DNA of 64,000 nt from assembly GCA_950295325.1 (NCBI GenBank), contig OX485809.1, positions 4,092,001-4,156,000 of the forward strand, in the 5' to 3' direction. The notes beneath the pieces were generated by a model. The model made no database searches and had not been told where the DNA came from. It was given only the letters and a program-made list of their open reading frames with translations. This document shows positions 1-11,118 of the stretch, piece by piece (position 1 is the first letter of the stretch; each line of letters opens with the position of its first letter). The stretch is from Polytrichum commune (lineage: Eukaryota; Streptophyta; Polytrichopsida; Polytrichales; Polytrichaceae). The position numbers and the translations under genes are program-made.

Positions 1-216
1 CAACATTTTATTCTATGTAAAATATTAGTTACATTTTCTCAAAGGGGCAAAGTAAGTCAAACGCCCTATGTGTGAAGTAGAGTTTCCCTAATTTGAGCTT
101 CAAAATAGCTTACCAAGCATATGAGTGGACACAAAATGGTAAATTCAATGATGTCCAAAAGTGATCACAAGTGGTGTGAAACAACACCTATCCAGCCAAT
201 CATAGCATCCCACCTA

Positions 217-661
217 CAATCCACCCTCTATAAATGTTACACCTATAAGTGTTAACCCTCTCTAAATGTTAACTTTCTTCTACTCCCCACATATTGCACA
301 CTATAAATGTTAAACGTGTTAACTGTTAACAAAATGGTACTCCCTTCTTTCTAAATTTGACTCTATAAATGTTAATGAATGAAATACAACCATAATATGG
401 ATGATAAAAACTACACATCCAGTTACATTCCTCTCTCTCACCCGTGATTTGTAAACTTGATATTGAATAAAGTTTTGATTGGGTTTGCAATTTTATGAAT
501 GGTATTCTCTCACAAGGACTCTTCACAATTGCTTATATTTATAAATGTTAAGATTTGCATATTGCTCAAAAAAGTAATTTTATAATTGTTAATTGTTAAC
601 ACCTCTATAAATGTTAACTTTGATCCACTCCCGAGGGTTAACATTTATAGAGGGTAGACTA
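217..661. mobile_element. Pogo/Tigger-like non-autonomous TIR element, copy 1
   Basis: The left end reads CAATCCACCCTCTATAAATG and the right end, inverted, reads TAGTCTACCCTCTATAAATG. Both are bordered by TA (215-216 and 662-663), the target duplication of Tc1/mariner/pogo elements. The motif CTATAAATGTTAA recurs inside at several places (near 225, 303, 365, 541 and 606), like subterminal transposase-binding repeats. There is no coding potential. A second full copy of the family lies at 26286-26772. The pogo-like assignment rests on the CAGTC-type terminus and TA duplication and is an inference. Confidence 0.75.
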
Positions 662-1407
662 TATCATTGTATTCTTTCGGGCCACCACTTTACAACAAGC
701 CATTTTTGGGTTCACGCAAGAATCATTCTACCCTTTAGTCTAGTGCACCATGAGTGGCCATTCATTATTTTTATATTTGTTTCATGACATAACTGTGGTT
801 GCATTTGGTAAGGCATGCATGCCATCTCTTATACAATGTGGATTCCATATATAGGCTAAATTAACCAAAGGGTTGGTTTAAGCACCCTCTTACCTCATGT
901 ATCCATCATCTACCCACGTGATGCAACAACATTCAACTCATCATAGGCACACGCAACCCACAAAATTATTTTAAACGAAGGATGGCAGGCTATACATAGA
1001 CTACAATCATACGGGCCATAGATAATTGCCCTTAAAAAATGAGAGAATCATACAAAAGTATTGTGGTAAAGTGTTGGTGACCTATGTCAAATGTCCAAGA
1101 CTTGTTTGTAATGATAACAAGGAATCAAGACTGTCAATTTAGAGTAGAAAATATCTAAGCATTAATTCATTCGTTCACTTCATAATGAATGAATTGGACC
1201 AAGCTATATATATATATATGGAAGCAACGAGGCTTAGTTTTCCCAACCATGGTTCCATGGAATACATGTAAACTCATCCCTAAGAAAAAGTAGTGGACTC
1301 TTTTATATATATAAACTTATTTTATATGGAAAAGCGATTCAATTTTGAAAACAAACAGATCCCAATTTAGTCTATACCAATTACAGTATTAAGTGTCATG
1401 TTCACTA
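662..1407. other. Intergenic, with one solo transposon end
   Basis: No gene is seen. Positions 870-896 carry a lone copy of the terminus GGTTTAAGCACCCTCTTACC that also bounds the element at 58210-58995, so a fragment of that family landed here. A short (TA)n run lies near 1206-1219. The rest is featureless AT-rich sequence. Confidence 0.5.
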
Positions 1408-1555
1408 TAGTCTAACCTCCATGTTATGACACTCCGTTATATGACAAATTTCCCATTGAATAAATTGTTTATTATTAATTTATCTCCATACTGTGACTAT
1501 GATGCTCATAATACAATATTTTTGGACCAAATTTGTCATATAATGGAGGTTTTAA
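1408..1555. mobile_element. Short TIR element, Tigger/mariner-like MITE
   Basis: The left end TAGTCTAACCTCCATGTTAT is mirrored near 1530-1550 by the complement of AACCTCCATTATATGACA. About 18 positions pair across a ~150-bp non-coding element. AACCTCCATtATAtGACA is typical of Tigger-derived MITEs in my memory of such families. The right terminus has diverged, so the exact end is uncertain. Confidence 0.5.
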
Positions 1556-2039
1556 TGTGAATAATTTGTGGGGCCCATATTTGTTTCAAGGTTTATATGT
1601 GATTATATTCTTTGGAATGTGCAGGGTAACCTTGGGGAACGTTGGGGTAATGTTGTGAACATTAAGGAATGTATGAGCATATTTCTTCTATATAATTAGC
1701 ATAATTATCATATTTATGTATCTTAAATATGTAAAAAAATTGAATTTCTAATTTCTAATAGGCCATTAACTTGAAAAACTTGGATAGTACAAAATTTGAG
1801 GCCAAAATGTCATGCTAATGAGAATACAACATTCGGATAATACAACACTTTCTTGCATGACCAAATGTGTCTCAATAAAGAGGGACAACAATTTTTGGGA
1901 ATGGCCTAAACTAGATGCCTAGAGGTCTCAAAGTGCCACGTCTGCTAATTGCCATATGATACATACTATTCATCAACATCAATAGCTTTTTAAAGTGAAT
2001 TTTTTTTTCCACTATGCCATTTAGCATAATATATTGAAA
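1556..2039. other. Intergenic, nothing recognised
   Basis: AT-rich sequence with stop codons in all frames. I see no gene, RNA or repeat that I can support. Confidence 0.5.
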
Positions 2040-2400
2040 TATTTGAGATGTTAGTTTGCATTTTAGTATGCAAGGGACGGATATTGTTTAGCATACTAAC
2101 AACAAGTGTCATATGTTTATATTCTAGTATGCAAGAGGAAGATATACTCAAGCATACTAATGCCAAGTGTCATTTGTGTACACCTAAGTCGACTTGTAGA
2201 CTATTGTGTAACATTGGTAATAGGCATGCACCTCATAACACTAGTGAACATACTCGATGCCAATATATTCGTTAGCGCACTTGAATGCCAAGTGTCAGAA
2301 GGTGACACTCATGGTGAAGTTGTTGGTCATTAGTGTAACCTAGCATACGCCTCAAAATAGGGTAAGTGACATTGATACGCATGTGACACTAAATACTATA
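2040..2400 (+). repeat. Diverged tandem repeat with AAGTGTCA motif
   Basis: Three degenerate units are visible, about 60 bp long for the first two. Each has TAGTATGCAAG or a relative, then AGCATACTAA, then AAGTGTCATnTGT. The motif returns as GCCAAGTGTCAGAAGGTGACAC near 2287 and as GACACTAAATACTATAAATAGTG near 2386. Two overlapping 75-aa reading frames cross the repeat but are by-products of it. This is probably a decayed non-coding mobile element. Confidence 0.5.
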
Positions 2401-4004
2401 AATAGTGTAGTGGACATGTTGGATTGAATTGCTCACATACGAGCCCCAAACATGTAGGAGGCAAGTTTTTACTAGACTCCAAGTTCCATGCCCTTTCATC
2501 CACAATAGATGGATTTTTATACGAGTCTCTCCGGGCTAGTGTGAAGAGGAAATTCTTGCATCTGAGCATACCTCTCATTCATCCAACATTGAAACCTTGA
2601 AGTAATATGAATTTTGGAGTTTACTATTTGAAAATGTCAAGTTCACACTAATATTATTTTTTCAAAGCTCCAAATTAGTCTAATCTTCATTTGAGATGAA
2701 TAAACCACAGGTCAAGTTTTAATATTGCTTGAATGAGAAAGACAAATTAGAAGTTTTTTTCATTGCCAAAAACAAAAAGATCAACAGCACCCAAAAGAGA
2801 GACTGTGTTAGACTTAGCAATGAGCATGCAAACGATGTTTGTTCAAATGTAAATGTAGTTAAGAATGTTAATAAGATTATAATAACTTGTGTGGCTGTAA
2901 TATCCACAAGGTAAAATATTAGACCTGTGGGAGAAAAGGGGGCAACATTCTAAGTTACTTTTAGTCTCATTAGCTTTTTTAGTTTCTTCGACTTTAAAAT
3001 GATTTTAAAGTTTAGAAAGACGAAAAGGTTAATGGGACCGAAAGCATATTATGATTGTTTCAAAAAAGTTCATTTTTTGGAGTGACATAGTGCAATAGCC
3101 TTTATGAGATAGAAGCTAATGCTAATTTGTTTGGTCTAATTGAAAGAAAGACTTCAGGCTCCCTAAAACTTTGTTGTCAGATAGTGATGAAAACCTATCT
3201 CTGATGGGGTTATATAAGGGACACTTCAACACGGAATGTGCCTCATTTTGACTGCATTATGAAAGTAAAAGTGGCATGGTCATGTAATACAAGTCTATGG
3301 TTTGAGGTGTGGTAGGCAACAATGATCTTGCGTTGTGGTGGAGTCAATGATTGCTTCAAGCTCAATTCACAAATTCATATCCAAGAAAATCCTTGAGGTG
3401 CAAGTAATCTACACTAAATATGGTATTTAGTGTCACCAATTTTTTTTTATTGCTCAAAACTAATTGTAACCCGTGGTAAAGTGTCACCACACTAAATATT
3501 AACCCAACACTATTTGTCAATTGTTGTAATTTTTTTGGGGGATTATAAATTCAAAGTGTTGCAATTAGTGTCACTTGCCATTTTCATCCAACATTCATCC
3601 AAAGTAAAATTTAATCCAAATTTAAAATCATCCATGACAAATATTTCATCCCAAGTTGCTGACACGAGAAGGTAGGGTTTTGGCCAATGGATAGACTCAT
3701 CCATCATCCATGATAGTATTTGTTCACTTATTCCAAAGAAGTGTCATCCAAAAAGTTGCCATAGTAACATAAAATATCATATGACACTAAATGGCATATT
3801 TATTGTACTTTCTTTCCATAGGGATGGAAAGAGTTCCATGCTTTTGCAAGAAACGTCTCTTTGATAGCAACATATGTTGTTTTTTATGTGATTGGGTTGT
3901 CATGGGTTCCCCAATGAAATAAAGCCCATGATGTCTTCCACATGATTGTCGATTTATACCAAGTGTTGAATCCTTGTTCGGCTAGGTGTTGGGATAGTGA
4001 GGTT
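2401..4004. other. Intergenic with a repeated palindrome
   Basis: No gene is recognised. At 3412-3434 there is a near-perfect palindrome, ACACTAAATAT-n-GTATTTAGTGT, whose close copy occurs at 5812-5834. Both are preceded by GTAATCT and followed by CAATT. The family motif AGTGTCAC or GACACTAAAT recurs at 3480-3500 and 3783. The two copies bracket the LINE and Harbinger fragments between them, which fits repeated insertion into an older fold-back element. Confidence 0.45.
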
Positions 4005-5640
4005 GCTTTACTGACTCACCATGAGGGGGATAGGTGGGGGGGGGGGGGGCATTGTTAAAAGCCCATAGTAAGCTTGAGAGCATATAATTCTATGGTAAAT
4101 TTGGCCAGTATGATATGATAGACCTGTAGTCAAAAAACACACTTTGATGTGAGACATCATATGCATCTTCATGCCCTTGTCAAAGACTTTCCAATGAAAG
4201 TTCTTCAAGTCGCCTTCCCATTTTTCAGTACCATATGTGAAAGTAGGAAGCACTAAAACCTTGAATATGTGAGATTTGAGTTCCCAACATGTGACGCCTC
4301 CTACCGCTTCTTTCCTTAAAGTCCTCATCAAGGCTTTCATACTTGCAATTCCTCACCATTTACTAGATGGCTCAAAGTAATCATGTGAATGAAAATCAAT
4401 TTCAAGGTATTTGTATACATGGGTAATCTCAACTTGGTCCTTGTCTAGGTAATAGGCCTTTTGATCTAGTTTCCTTTTGTTGTGGCCAAATATCATGACT
4501 TTAATCTTAGCTAGATTGATTCAAGGCTAAGAAGACGTGCAAAACTCATATAGCTTGTTCAAAAGTTTTGTAGGTTTGCACCTAGTCTAGAGAGTAGAAC
4601 AACATCATCAGCATAAAGAAGATTGGCAACCATTGTGTTAAGTAAGCATGGAGAATCCCGTCAATCTCATCCAAATATGTTTCAAGTTCATCACACGGGT
4701 AGATCACTCCATTGTCAAGTTGAACACCACGCGCGACCAAAAAAAATCTTCTTTTGGTAAGTTGCACCACCAAAATGGGTCAAATTTTTATCAAATTTTT
4801 TTCATGAGTAGATATACACAGTACATGTGACATAGTTAAAAGTGGTAACTAAATTTGATGATTTGTTTTTTTCATAAAACATACCGTTTCTAACTAGAAT
4901 GACACATAATTGAACTAAAACAATTACTAAAAAAACAAAGATGACTAAACATTTCAAAAATATATAAAAAGATACTATCAATGGTTATGTATATGTAGAA
5001 AAAATATCATAAATTTTAAAATTATATATGGCATGTAATATAGGGGTAGCAAACTTTGTCCACAAGTTGTGTCAACTTGACAATGAAGTGACCTCCCCGT
5101 GGTTCATCAATGTACAAGTTGAACAACGTGGGGAAGAGGGGACATCCTTGTTTAACACCAATGTCGGACATTACTTCACCACATGTGTCAGCATTTATTC
5201 AAACTTTTGTGTAGATTGTGGTGTACATGGTTTTTACAACCTATTGCAAATGAGGTAGTTCCCTTAATTTTTTATGCGTTCCAAAAACTTGTCATGCATG
5301 ACTGAGTCAAAAGCTTTTTTTAAATGACAAAGCGAGAATAGAGACATCAACTTGCAAATTTATGTTGTTTGATTAAAGTACGTAGTGAAAGGATGTGGTC
5401 CAAAGTAGATCTACCTTCTTTGAAACCTACTTGTCCTCTCACCCTAACCCTTTTCAATTTTGCCCATCGACTAATCATTTTTTCTAAAACAGAGCCATAA
5501 AGCTTGCTAAAGATTGTTCCTAGCATTATGGTTCTATAATTCCTTGGGGAGCACCTTTCACCAAATTTGAAGATCGTTTGAATGATGTTAGTCCATGAAG
5601 CCACTGTACTCTTGTTAGTAAAAGTTGAACTCATCAATAA
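4005..5640 (-). pseudogene. Degenerate LINE reverse transcriptase
   Basis: Reading from 5640 down, the first segment (5637-5347) has NYRTIMLGTIFSKLYGSVLE and GFKEGRSTLDHILSLRTLI, the fingers/palm of a non-LTR reverse transcriptase. At 4627-4588 another frame reads NLLYADDVVLLS, the catalytic YADD box. The segment at 4340-4008 reads FKVLVLPTFTYGTEKWEGDL, a typical C-terminal LINE segment in plants. Stops and frame changes separate the parts, so the element is dead. No poly(A) tail or target duplication was identified. Some sequence between the palm and YADD is missing or scrambled. Confidence 0.8.
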
Positions 5641-5702
5641 GTTAATGCACTGTGTAACTCCAAATAAATAACATGCACTAGTTGGGATAATTAGTGTGCT
5701 TA

Positions 5703-5801
5703 GGGTGAGTTTCCATCACGTTTCCATTTAGACCGCTCGCCCACCAAATTCTAGTGTGAATAAGAACAAACCCACGCAAATGCATAGGGAATCTAGTGGG
5801 G
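5703..5801 (-). mobile_element. Truncated end of a Harbinger-like MITE
   Basis: It begins TTA + GGGTGAGTTTCCAT. Positions 5738-5801 are the reverse complement of the right end of the MITE at 15201-15623, with the shared block CAAACCCAC and TCTAGTGGGG. Only about 100 bp of the ~420-bp element remains, abutting the palindrome at 5812. Confidence 0.65.
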
Positions 5802-5810
5802 TAATCTACA

Positions 5811-6182
5811 CTAAATATGATATTTAGTGTCATCAATTCTAATTGTCTCGCTCAATACTAATTGGATCTCGTAAGGAAAGTTGTTCTTAAAGTTGGCCAC
5901 TCCAAAAAAAAGGTTTCGTCCTAACTGTAAATACCATCCCAAGGCTCTCTTCTTCAAGATAACTGGGGATAATTGTAACTTGTTAATGTTGGTGTCTTCT
6001 TGATTAGCTAAGCACAATTTATTAAATTCTTGTATATAGGTATTTGGGTCAGTTTTGCCTTTGTAGATTGGTAAGTGGATTAAGTTTTTAAACGAGATTT
6101 TTTTCCAAGGTTTAAAACTGTTTGAGTTTCTTGTCAAATTTTCTCTTCAGTTTTTCAGATTCTTCTATGCTAAATGTGTGTG

Positions 6183-6213
<31 letters not shown>

Positions 6214-7500
6214 TTTAATGAAAAGTCTATGTTCTTATTCTTGCATTGCTTATTTTGCTCCATTACACTTGATCCTCCTAAACGTTTCAACTTGTCTTCA
6301 AAACTCATTTTAAGCTCTTCCAAGTCCTCTCTACTTGGGGGTCTCTTTGAGTCCAGTGGGTTTTCATGAGTCCCTTGTCATAAATTCCCCCTTCCGGAGT
6401 GCCTCTTTTTGTATTCTTTGTCTTTAGCACGTAAGTCCCGAGTGGGCCACCAAGTCATCTTCATCTTCCTCAAACCTTTCATATTCTAATTTACCTTCAC
6501 GTCCTTGGCTTGCTTCTCTTTCAGTTTGACTTTTGGTTTAGGAATACGGGAACCTATTGCTAGTGGCTTGGAAACATGCCTTCTTTATTCATTTCCTTTG
6601 GTTCTCTATCGCGTGTGTCTTTTATAAACTCTCCTCATTTGTTGTTCAATCCACCTTACCGGGTCTTCTCAAGATTGCATGCATTCCACATGCTTATTTT
6701 CCACCTCTCGATCTCTGCAAGTTGGTGATGTACTTCTTGTATTGGATGTATCTTCATGTCACCACTTGGAATGTTTCGGAATCAACTTTTTGGTCAAGTT
6801 TCTTGGCTTTATTGCCTCAATGCATTTGTACTTCATCTTTTTGCCTATGGTTGATTGCTTTGAAATATTTGTAATTCTTGTGGTTTATGGATGCTTCCCT
6901 TTTCCTTGTTTCTTGTTTCCCATACTACCATATAAATCTTTGTGGTCAAGTGTGTGCATCTCATATAATCTAATATATCCCTTACGATTTGTTAATCCGA
7001 TGTAAAATGGTAACCAAATTCTTTGGACACATAGTTCGTATAACCAACCTTCTTGCAAGTAATGGTGGCCTCAATGTTTTGTAGCACTGGGGGCATGTGA
7101 CCCTATCCCTTCTCAATTCCAAACTTTGGCAGCTACAAGAGATTGCACTTCTTGTAGCAATTTTAAAAAAATGTTTTTCTAAACTAGACCTATTTGTAAA
7201 ACCTTTTTTTTTCCAAACAATCTCCAAGTCTCGTTTGCATACGCTCTTTGCATTTCCCACGTTAGGTCGTGGAATCTCCTGGTGCCCATTGATTTCAAAT
7301 GATCGTATTGATTGGTTTCATACCTTGGATAGATCCACGGCCATATGTTTTTGGTCTCTTGATTTTCACTTATCAACTCTTGATGTCGCCTAATTTGGTC
7401 AACTCTTTGAGGTTGCCTTTTAGGTTAAAAGATTTCCCAACCTTAGACATATTAATATGCTATTTGTTCGTGAACACAAGTTCTATAACTCTACAGGATT
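5811..7500 (-). pseudogene. Degenerate Ty3/gypsy gag region
   Basis: The frame at 6137-5811 reads PIYKGKTDPNTYIQEFNKLC and then ALGWYLQL, the F-x-G-x-x-DP...yl-x-eF...A-x-x-Wy pattern of retrotransposon gag. Farther 5' on the same strand, 7376-7179 and 7260-6982 give broken frames with a CPQC knuckle (VTCPQCYKTLRPPLLARR) that look like the upstream part of the same polyprotein. Frameshifts and a (TG)n/T-run at 6175-6216 break it. No protease or reverse transcriptase follows, so this is a fragment. The gag motif is clear; the 5' part is an inference. Confidence 0.55.
6175..6216 (+). repeat. (TG)n-(T)n microsatellite
   Basis: About eleven TG units run directly into roughly twenty T. On the minus strand this is A-rich then CA-rich and interrupts the gag relic. 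Confidence 0.9.
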
Positions 7501-8045
7501 AGGTTGACCTTTTGATGCCTTAATTTCCCTTGTATTTGTTTGGGTGATAGTATCTCCTAGGTATACATTGAACTCCTTTCAAATGTTCCAAGGTCACATA
7601 TCTATATATCCTAAAATTGAATTTGTAAAACGTCAATGTGATACAAGACTTATCCTTAGATACACCCTCGAAATCCTTAGGGAGTCACGTGCTCTCTCTC
7701 ACATAGTCATAATGATGTCAACTTGTTGTGGTTGGAATGCTACTTAGTTAGTGTGATCCTACACTTTGTCATGGTTAGACCCAAGTGTCCAATTCATATA
7801 AGTAATTGACATAGGCCCACTTACCTTAGGAGTATTCAATAACATGCTCTTGCACAATCAACTTCATTTTTTATTTTTATTTTTTAATATTGTGTGAAAA
7901 TTGAGGAGCTATAGTAGTCATCCTTTCTTTGGTCACTTTTGTTATTAGGACACCTATACTTGAGTGATATATGATTACTTGAGTCACGTGTGGCTCCAAG
8001 AACATATACCCAAAAGGGAATTCTTTAAAAGAGATTGGACTGCAC
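7501..8045. other. Intergenic, nothing recognised
   Basis: Short frames only. It may continue the retrotransposon leader from the gag relic, but I see no motif that shows it. Confidence 0.4.
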
Positions 8046-8755
8046 TTTGGGGGGTGGACTCTTCATTGGAAACCTAAATGATGTGTGCGGGTCATAGTGA
8101 AATTAAACCCTCTATATACGAGATTGTATTTAGAGAAAAATGTATACATACTAACTAAATGCTAGAAAATGGACTCATGTATTTATACTAAGCTTTTCAA
8201 TTCAGTGAGATAAATGCCGCCACTAAGCATACAAAATATAACGCATCAATCAAATAGGCATTTACTACATATAAAATTTACTTTCACTTTTGAATGAGAA
8301 ATTTATTCAACATTTTTTTAATCCATACCATGTAACTCAATCATTGCATCAAACAAACAAAGACAAGAGCATAATAACTTAGCCTAAATGAGCAACACTC
8401 CAGGGAGCTCATGAGCGCTTCAAGAGCCTCATGGGTAAAAATCTAGAACCAAAGTGCAAACCCTAACAAGAATGGACACGATAGTCATTGAGGACTATTA
8501 GCATATGACAACAATCAATAAAAAAACGTGTATTGAATGAAACTAAAACATCTATTGTCAATTTTTATCTAACCGTAGGGTCCCCTTTTGTACATCTACC
8601 TTTACTTCAACATTCTTAATAACCTTTTTAAATGTACATAGTAGAGAAAAATAATACCTCTCCCTTATGTATACTACGTATGCTAATGCCTCAAATAACA
8701 CCCCTTCTTACACTCACGCAAGTTCGTATGGGGATATGAAGAGTCCACCCCTAGG
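8046..8755. mobile_element. hAT-like non-autonomous element, copy 1
   Basis: The termini are GGGGTGGACTCTTCAT (left) and ATGAAGAGTCCACCCC (right). Flanks match as GACTGCACTT (8038) and GACTACACTT (8756), an approximately 8-bp target duplication with one change. The interior has no usable reading frame. The same ~710-bp element occurs inverted at 34135-34836 and, interrupted, at 21075-22989. Long shared interior blocks include AGGTAGATGTACAAAAGG and its complement. hAT-like is inferred from the (C/T)AGGGG terminus and 8-bp duplications. Confidence 0.85.
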
Positions 8756-8894
8756 GACTACACTTGCTCAAAATATGATAACCATTCTAGACTCAATATT
8801 CAACTTCATTGAGGAAACATGTCTGACCATTTTATGAACAAAGAAATACGTGGTTTGATAATGAGTACGATATTCATATAAGCTCGAAAGTTGT

Positions 8895-10225
8895 TGAGAA
8901 AAATGGCTACGGCTTTGCTATGAATTTGCTGCCCATTTTGCACTAATCGCATGTTTCGTATACTAGGAGAAGTGGAATAGGTGGAAAGCTGGTCCGAGAT
9001 GACCTTAAACTACCGGATGATGGTGGAGAGATACCCAAATCTCAAGGAAGAGGTTGGCGGTTCGAATCCCGGCTGTGAAATCTCCTCTCTACTTGAGGAA
9101 AACTTGCCAGGTGGTCAACTGCCTCATGTGCTTTGGCGTTGGCCTATTAGCCTTCTGTCTCAAATTTTTTTTAAAAAATAGGTAGAAAGCGAAACCATTT
9201 CACACCCATCTACCTTAGTAAAAGTTGTTCTAGAGGTAAGTTCATAGAGAGAGAGAGGCCCATTACTACCCGAGTCCCTACAACATGAGGTCAATTGATT
9301 CCTTTCAAAGTTCATTCTAGTCCAAGCCATGACATCATCTGTCCACTGTTCCTGGCACAAACGTCAATCATCTTCATTCCGTCCATATATATACTTTCTA
9401 CTACTAGTATTATGCCCCCTCCCCACCGGACCTGACCAAATAACCAAAGTCTTTCTTAAAACCGGGTAAAGCTCCCTCGGTTATAGGGGAGGCATCTGGC
9501 TATTCCAATGCACCTACAAGAACTTGCTCCGGAGATTTTTTAGTAGGTTTTAGTTAAGTAGCTTTAACACATGTTGGTGCGGCTCGTCACAATAGCTTAA
9601 AGCATTAAATCAATATTCTGACACTAAGGGTCACATTTCACCAGAGCTTGAGGGCCCGGTGACCATTGAAATGTAAAAGCTTTGCGATGGATTTGGTAAC
9701 CATTTTGCACTAACTATGTGTTTTGTATAGTGGAAGACATGGGCATCGTCAGGCCTACCCTAGGCCTGAAGGGCCCACCTGAAAGCCTACGTTATATTAA
9801 AAAAACGACATTTTTCTTTAAAGAATATGCATTGGATAAAATTTGATTTCCCGAGCGGGCCTACCATGAAAATCAAGGCTAATGACACCCCTGCTGGGAG
9901 AAGTGGGTTAAATAGAAAGAGTAACCATTTAACACCCATCTACGTTTAACAAATTTGTTAATAGAAGAAAGTCCATGGGGAGAGAGGCCCATGACTACCC
10001 GAGTCCCTACAACATGGGGTCAACGGATTCATTTCAAAGTTTGTGTACAAACTTTGGTCAACTTCATTCCTTCCAAATACTTTCTGCTACTAGTATTCTG
10101 CTCGTGCTGTTTGTCACAATAACTTAAAGCATTATATCAGTATTCCAACACTGAGGGCCACATTACACTAGAGCTATATAGAGGGGCCCCGGACCATTGG
10201 ATTATAAAATCTCTCAGTGGTAGAT
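8895..10225 (+). repeat. Old tandem duplication, two diverged units
   Basis: Unit 1 (about 8895-9670) and unit 2 (about 9671-10225) share several blocks in the same order: CCATTTTGCACTAA; CACCCATCTAC; GAGAGAGGCCCAT followed by ACTACCCGAGTCCCTACAACAT; TGCTACTAGTATT-like sequence; and GTCACAATA-CTTAAAGCATTA. Unit 2 is shorter. Part of unit 1 (9425-9570) recurs again at 14045-14190. No reading frame is conserved, so this is non-coding repetitive DNA. Confidence 0.7.
8985..9175 (+). mobile_element. Possible tRNA-derived SINE
   Basis: GGTTCGAATCCCGGC at about 9057-9072 is a perfect pol III B-box with T-arm pairing. About 60 bp upstream, GCTGGTCCGAGATGACC resembles a degraded A-box/D-arm. A T/A-rich tail (about 9160-9180) follows after ~90 bp. 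A true tRNA is unlikely because the acceptor and anticodon stems do not pair and the spacing is wrong for a functional molecule. SINE is the best reading, but no second copy was found in the window. Confidence 0.4.
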
Positions 10226-10794
10226 GTTGCCAAGACTGTTCCACTTCACTTTACATATAGATCTTGAGGGTCAAAGGGACCAAGGAAGTATCAATGGATG
10301 AAGACTTACATGAAGTCATAATACCTACATGGTATGCAATGGATAATGTTTTAGAGTTGTCTAGATTTGAAGAAGTGGGTCAAATACAAAACTAGAAGAT
10401 TATAACCCTTGATTTATAATAATTTGTTATGCGGGGAAATCCACATGAACAAGATCGTAATGAACTAACAATTCGTTGAGAGCCCAGTCGCATATGTCTT
10501 TGCACTATACTTGAAGGCTCGTGACCACACAATATTTGTATCACGTTGTCCATAGGGCAGCCTTTGGATTGAGCTTCAAGGGCCCTCACAATATCAAGGT
10601 CATGGCCATTGGTCACAATGTAAAATGACCCCTAAAGTTGTGCACAATCATGTTTGGGGTGCATAACATAATTCAGTTGCATGGTTGTGTTCCATTCTAT
10701 ATTTAGCATATAGCATGGGCCTCCACTATCTTACCTATATGGTAAGAAACTTAAATAATAAGAAGAAACTATTGGTTGTACAAATAATGAATCA
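10226..10794. other. Intergenic, nothing recognised
   Basis: Only short frames. No motif or repeat is recognised. Confidence 0.4.
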
Positions 10795-10985
10795 TTCCGG
10801 TATGAATAGTAAGATTATTGTGAATATCGGTATTTTCAGTGATAATGTTGCTATGAATAGTATTGTCAGTGAATAATACCAAGATGAACATAGTTTCTTG
10901 TGAATAATGCCCGAATGAAAAATGATTCTTGTGAATAATGCCGGGATGAATAGTGATTCTTGTGAATAGTACCAAGAGTATAACT
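10795..10985 (-). repeat. Degenerate ~33-bp minisatellite
   Basis: Five to six units of the form ATGCCnGGATGAATAGT-GATTCTTGTGAATA follow one another. The last three are the most alike. Overlapping frames on the minus strand, rich in I, H and T, are translations of the repeat and not genes. Confidence 0.75.
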
Positions 10986-11118
10986 GCAACCAAATGCTAA
11001 AGGTCAGCTTGAATTTGTGTATAGTATAAAAATGTTCTTATTTTATTTAGGAACTCCACAAAATATAGTCAACATTTCTAGGATCATGGAACTTACCCAT
11101 GTGGTTGAATAATAATTA

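Noticed and set aside
9057-9072. A functional tRNA gene at the B-box
   Set aside because: Acceptor and anticodon arms cannot be folded and the A-box is poor; a SINE head fits better.
10795-10985. CRISPR-like array
   Set aside because: Units are diverged and contiguous without unique spacers, in a plant nuclear context; it is a minisatellite.
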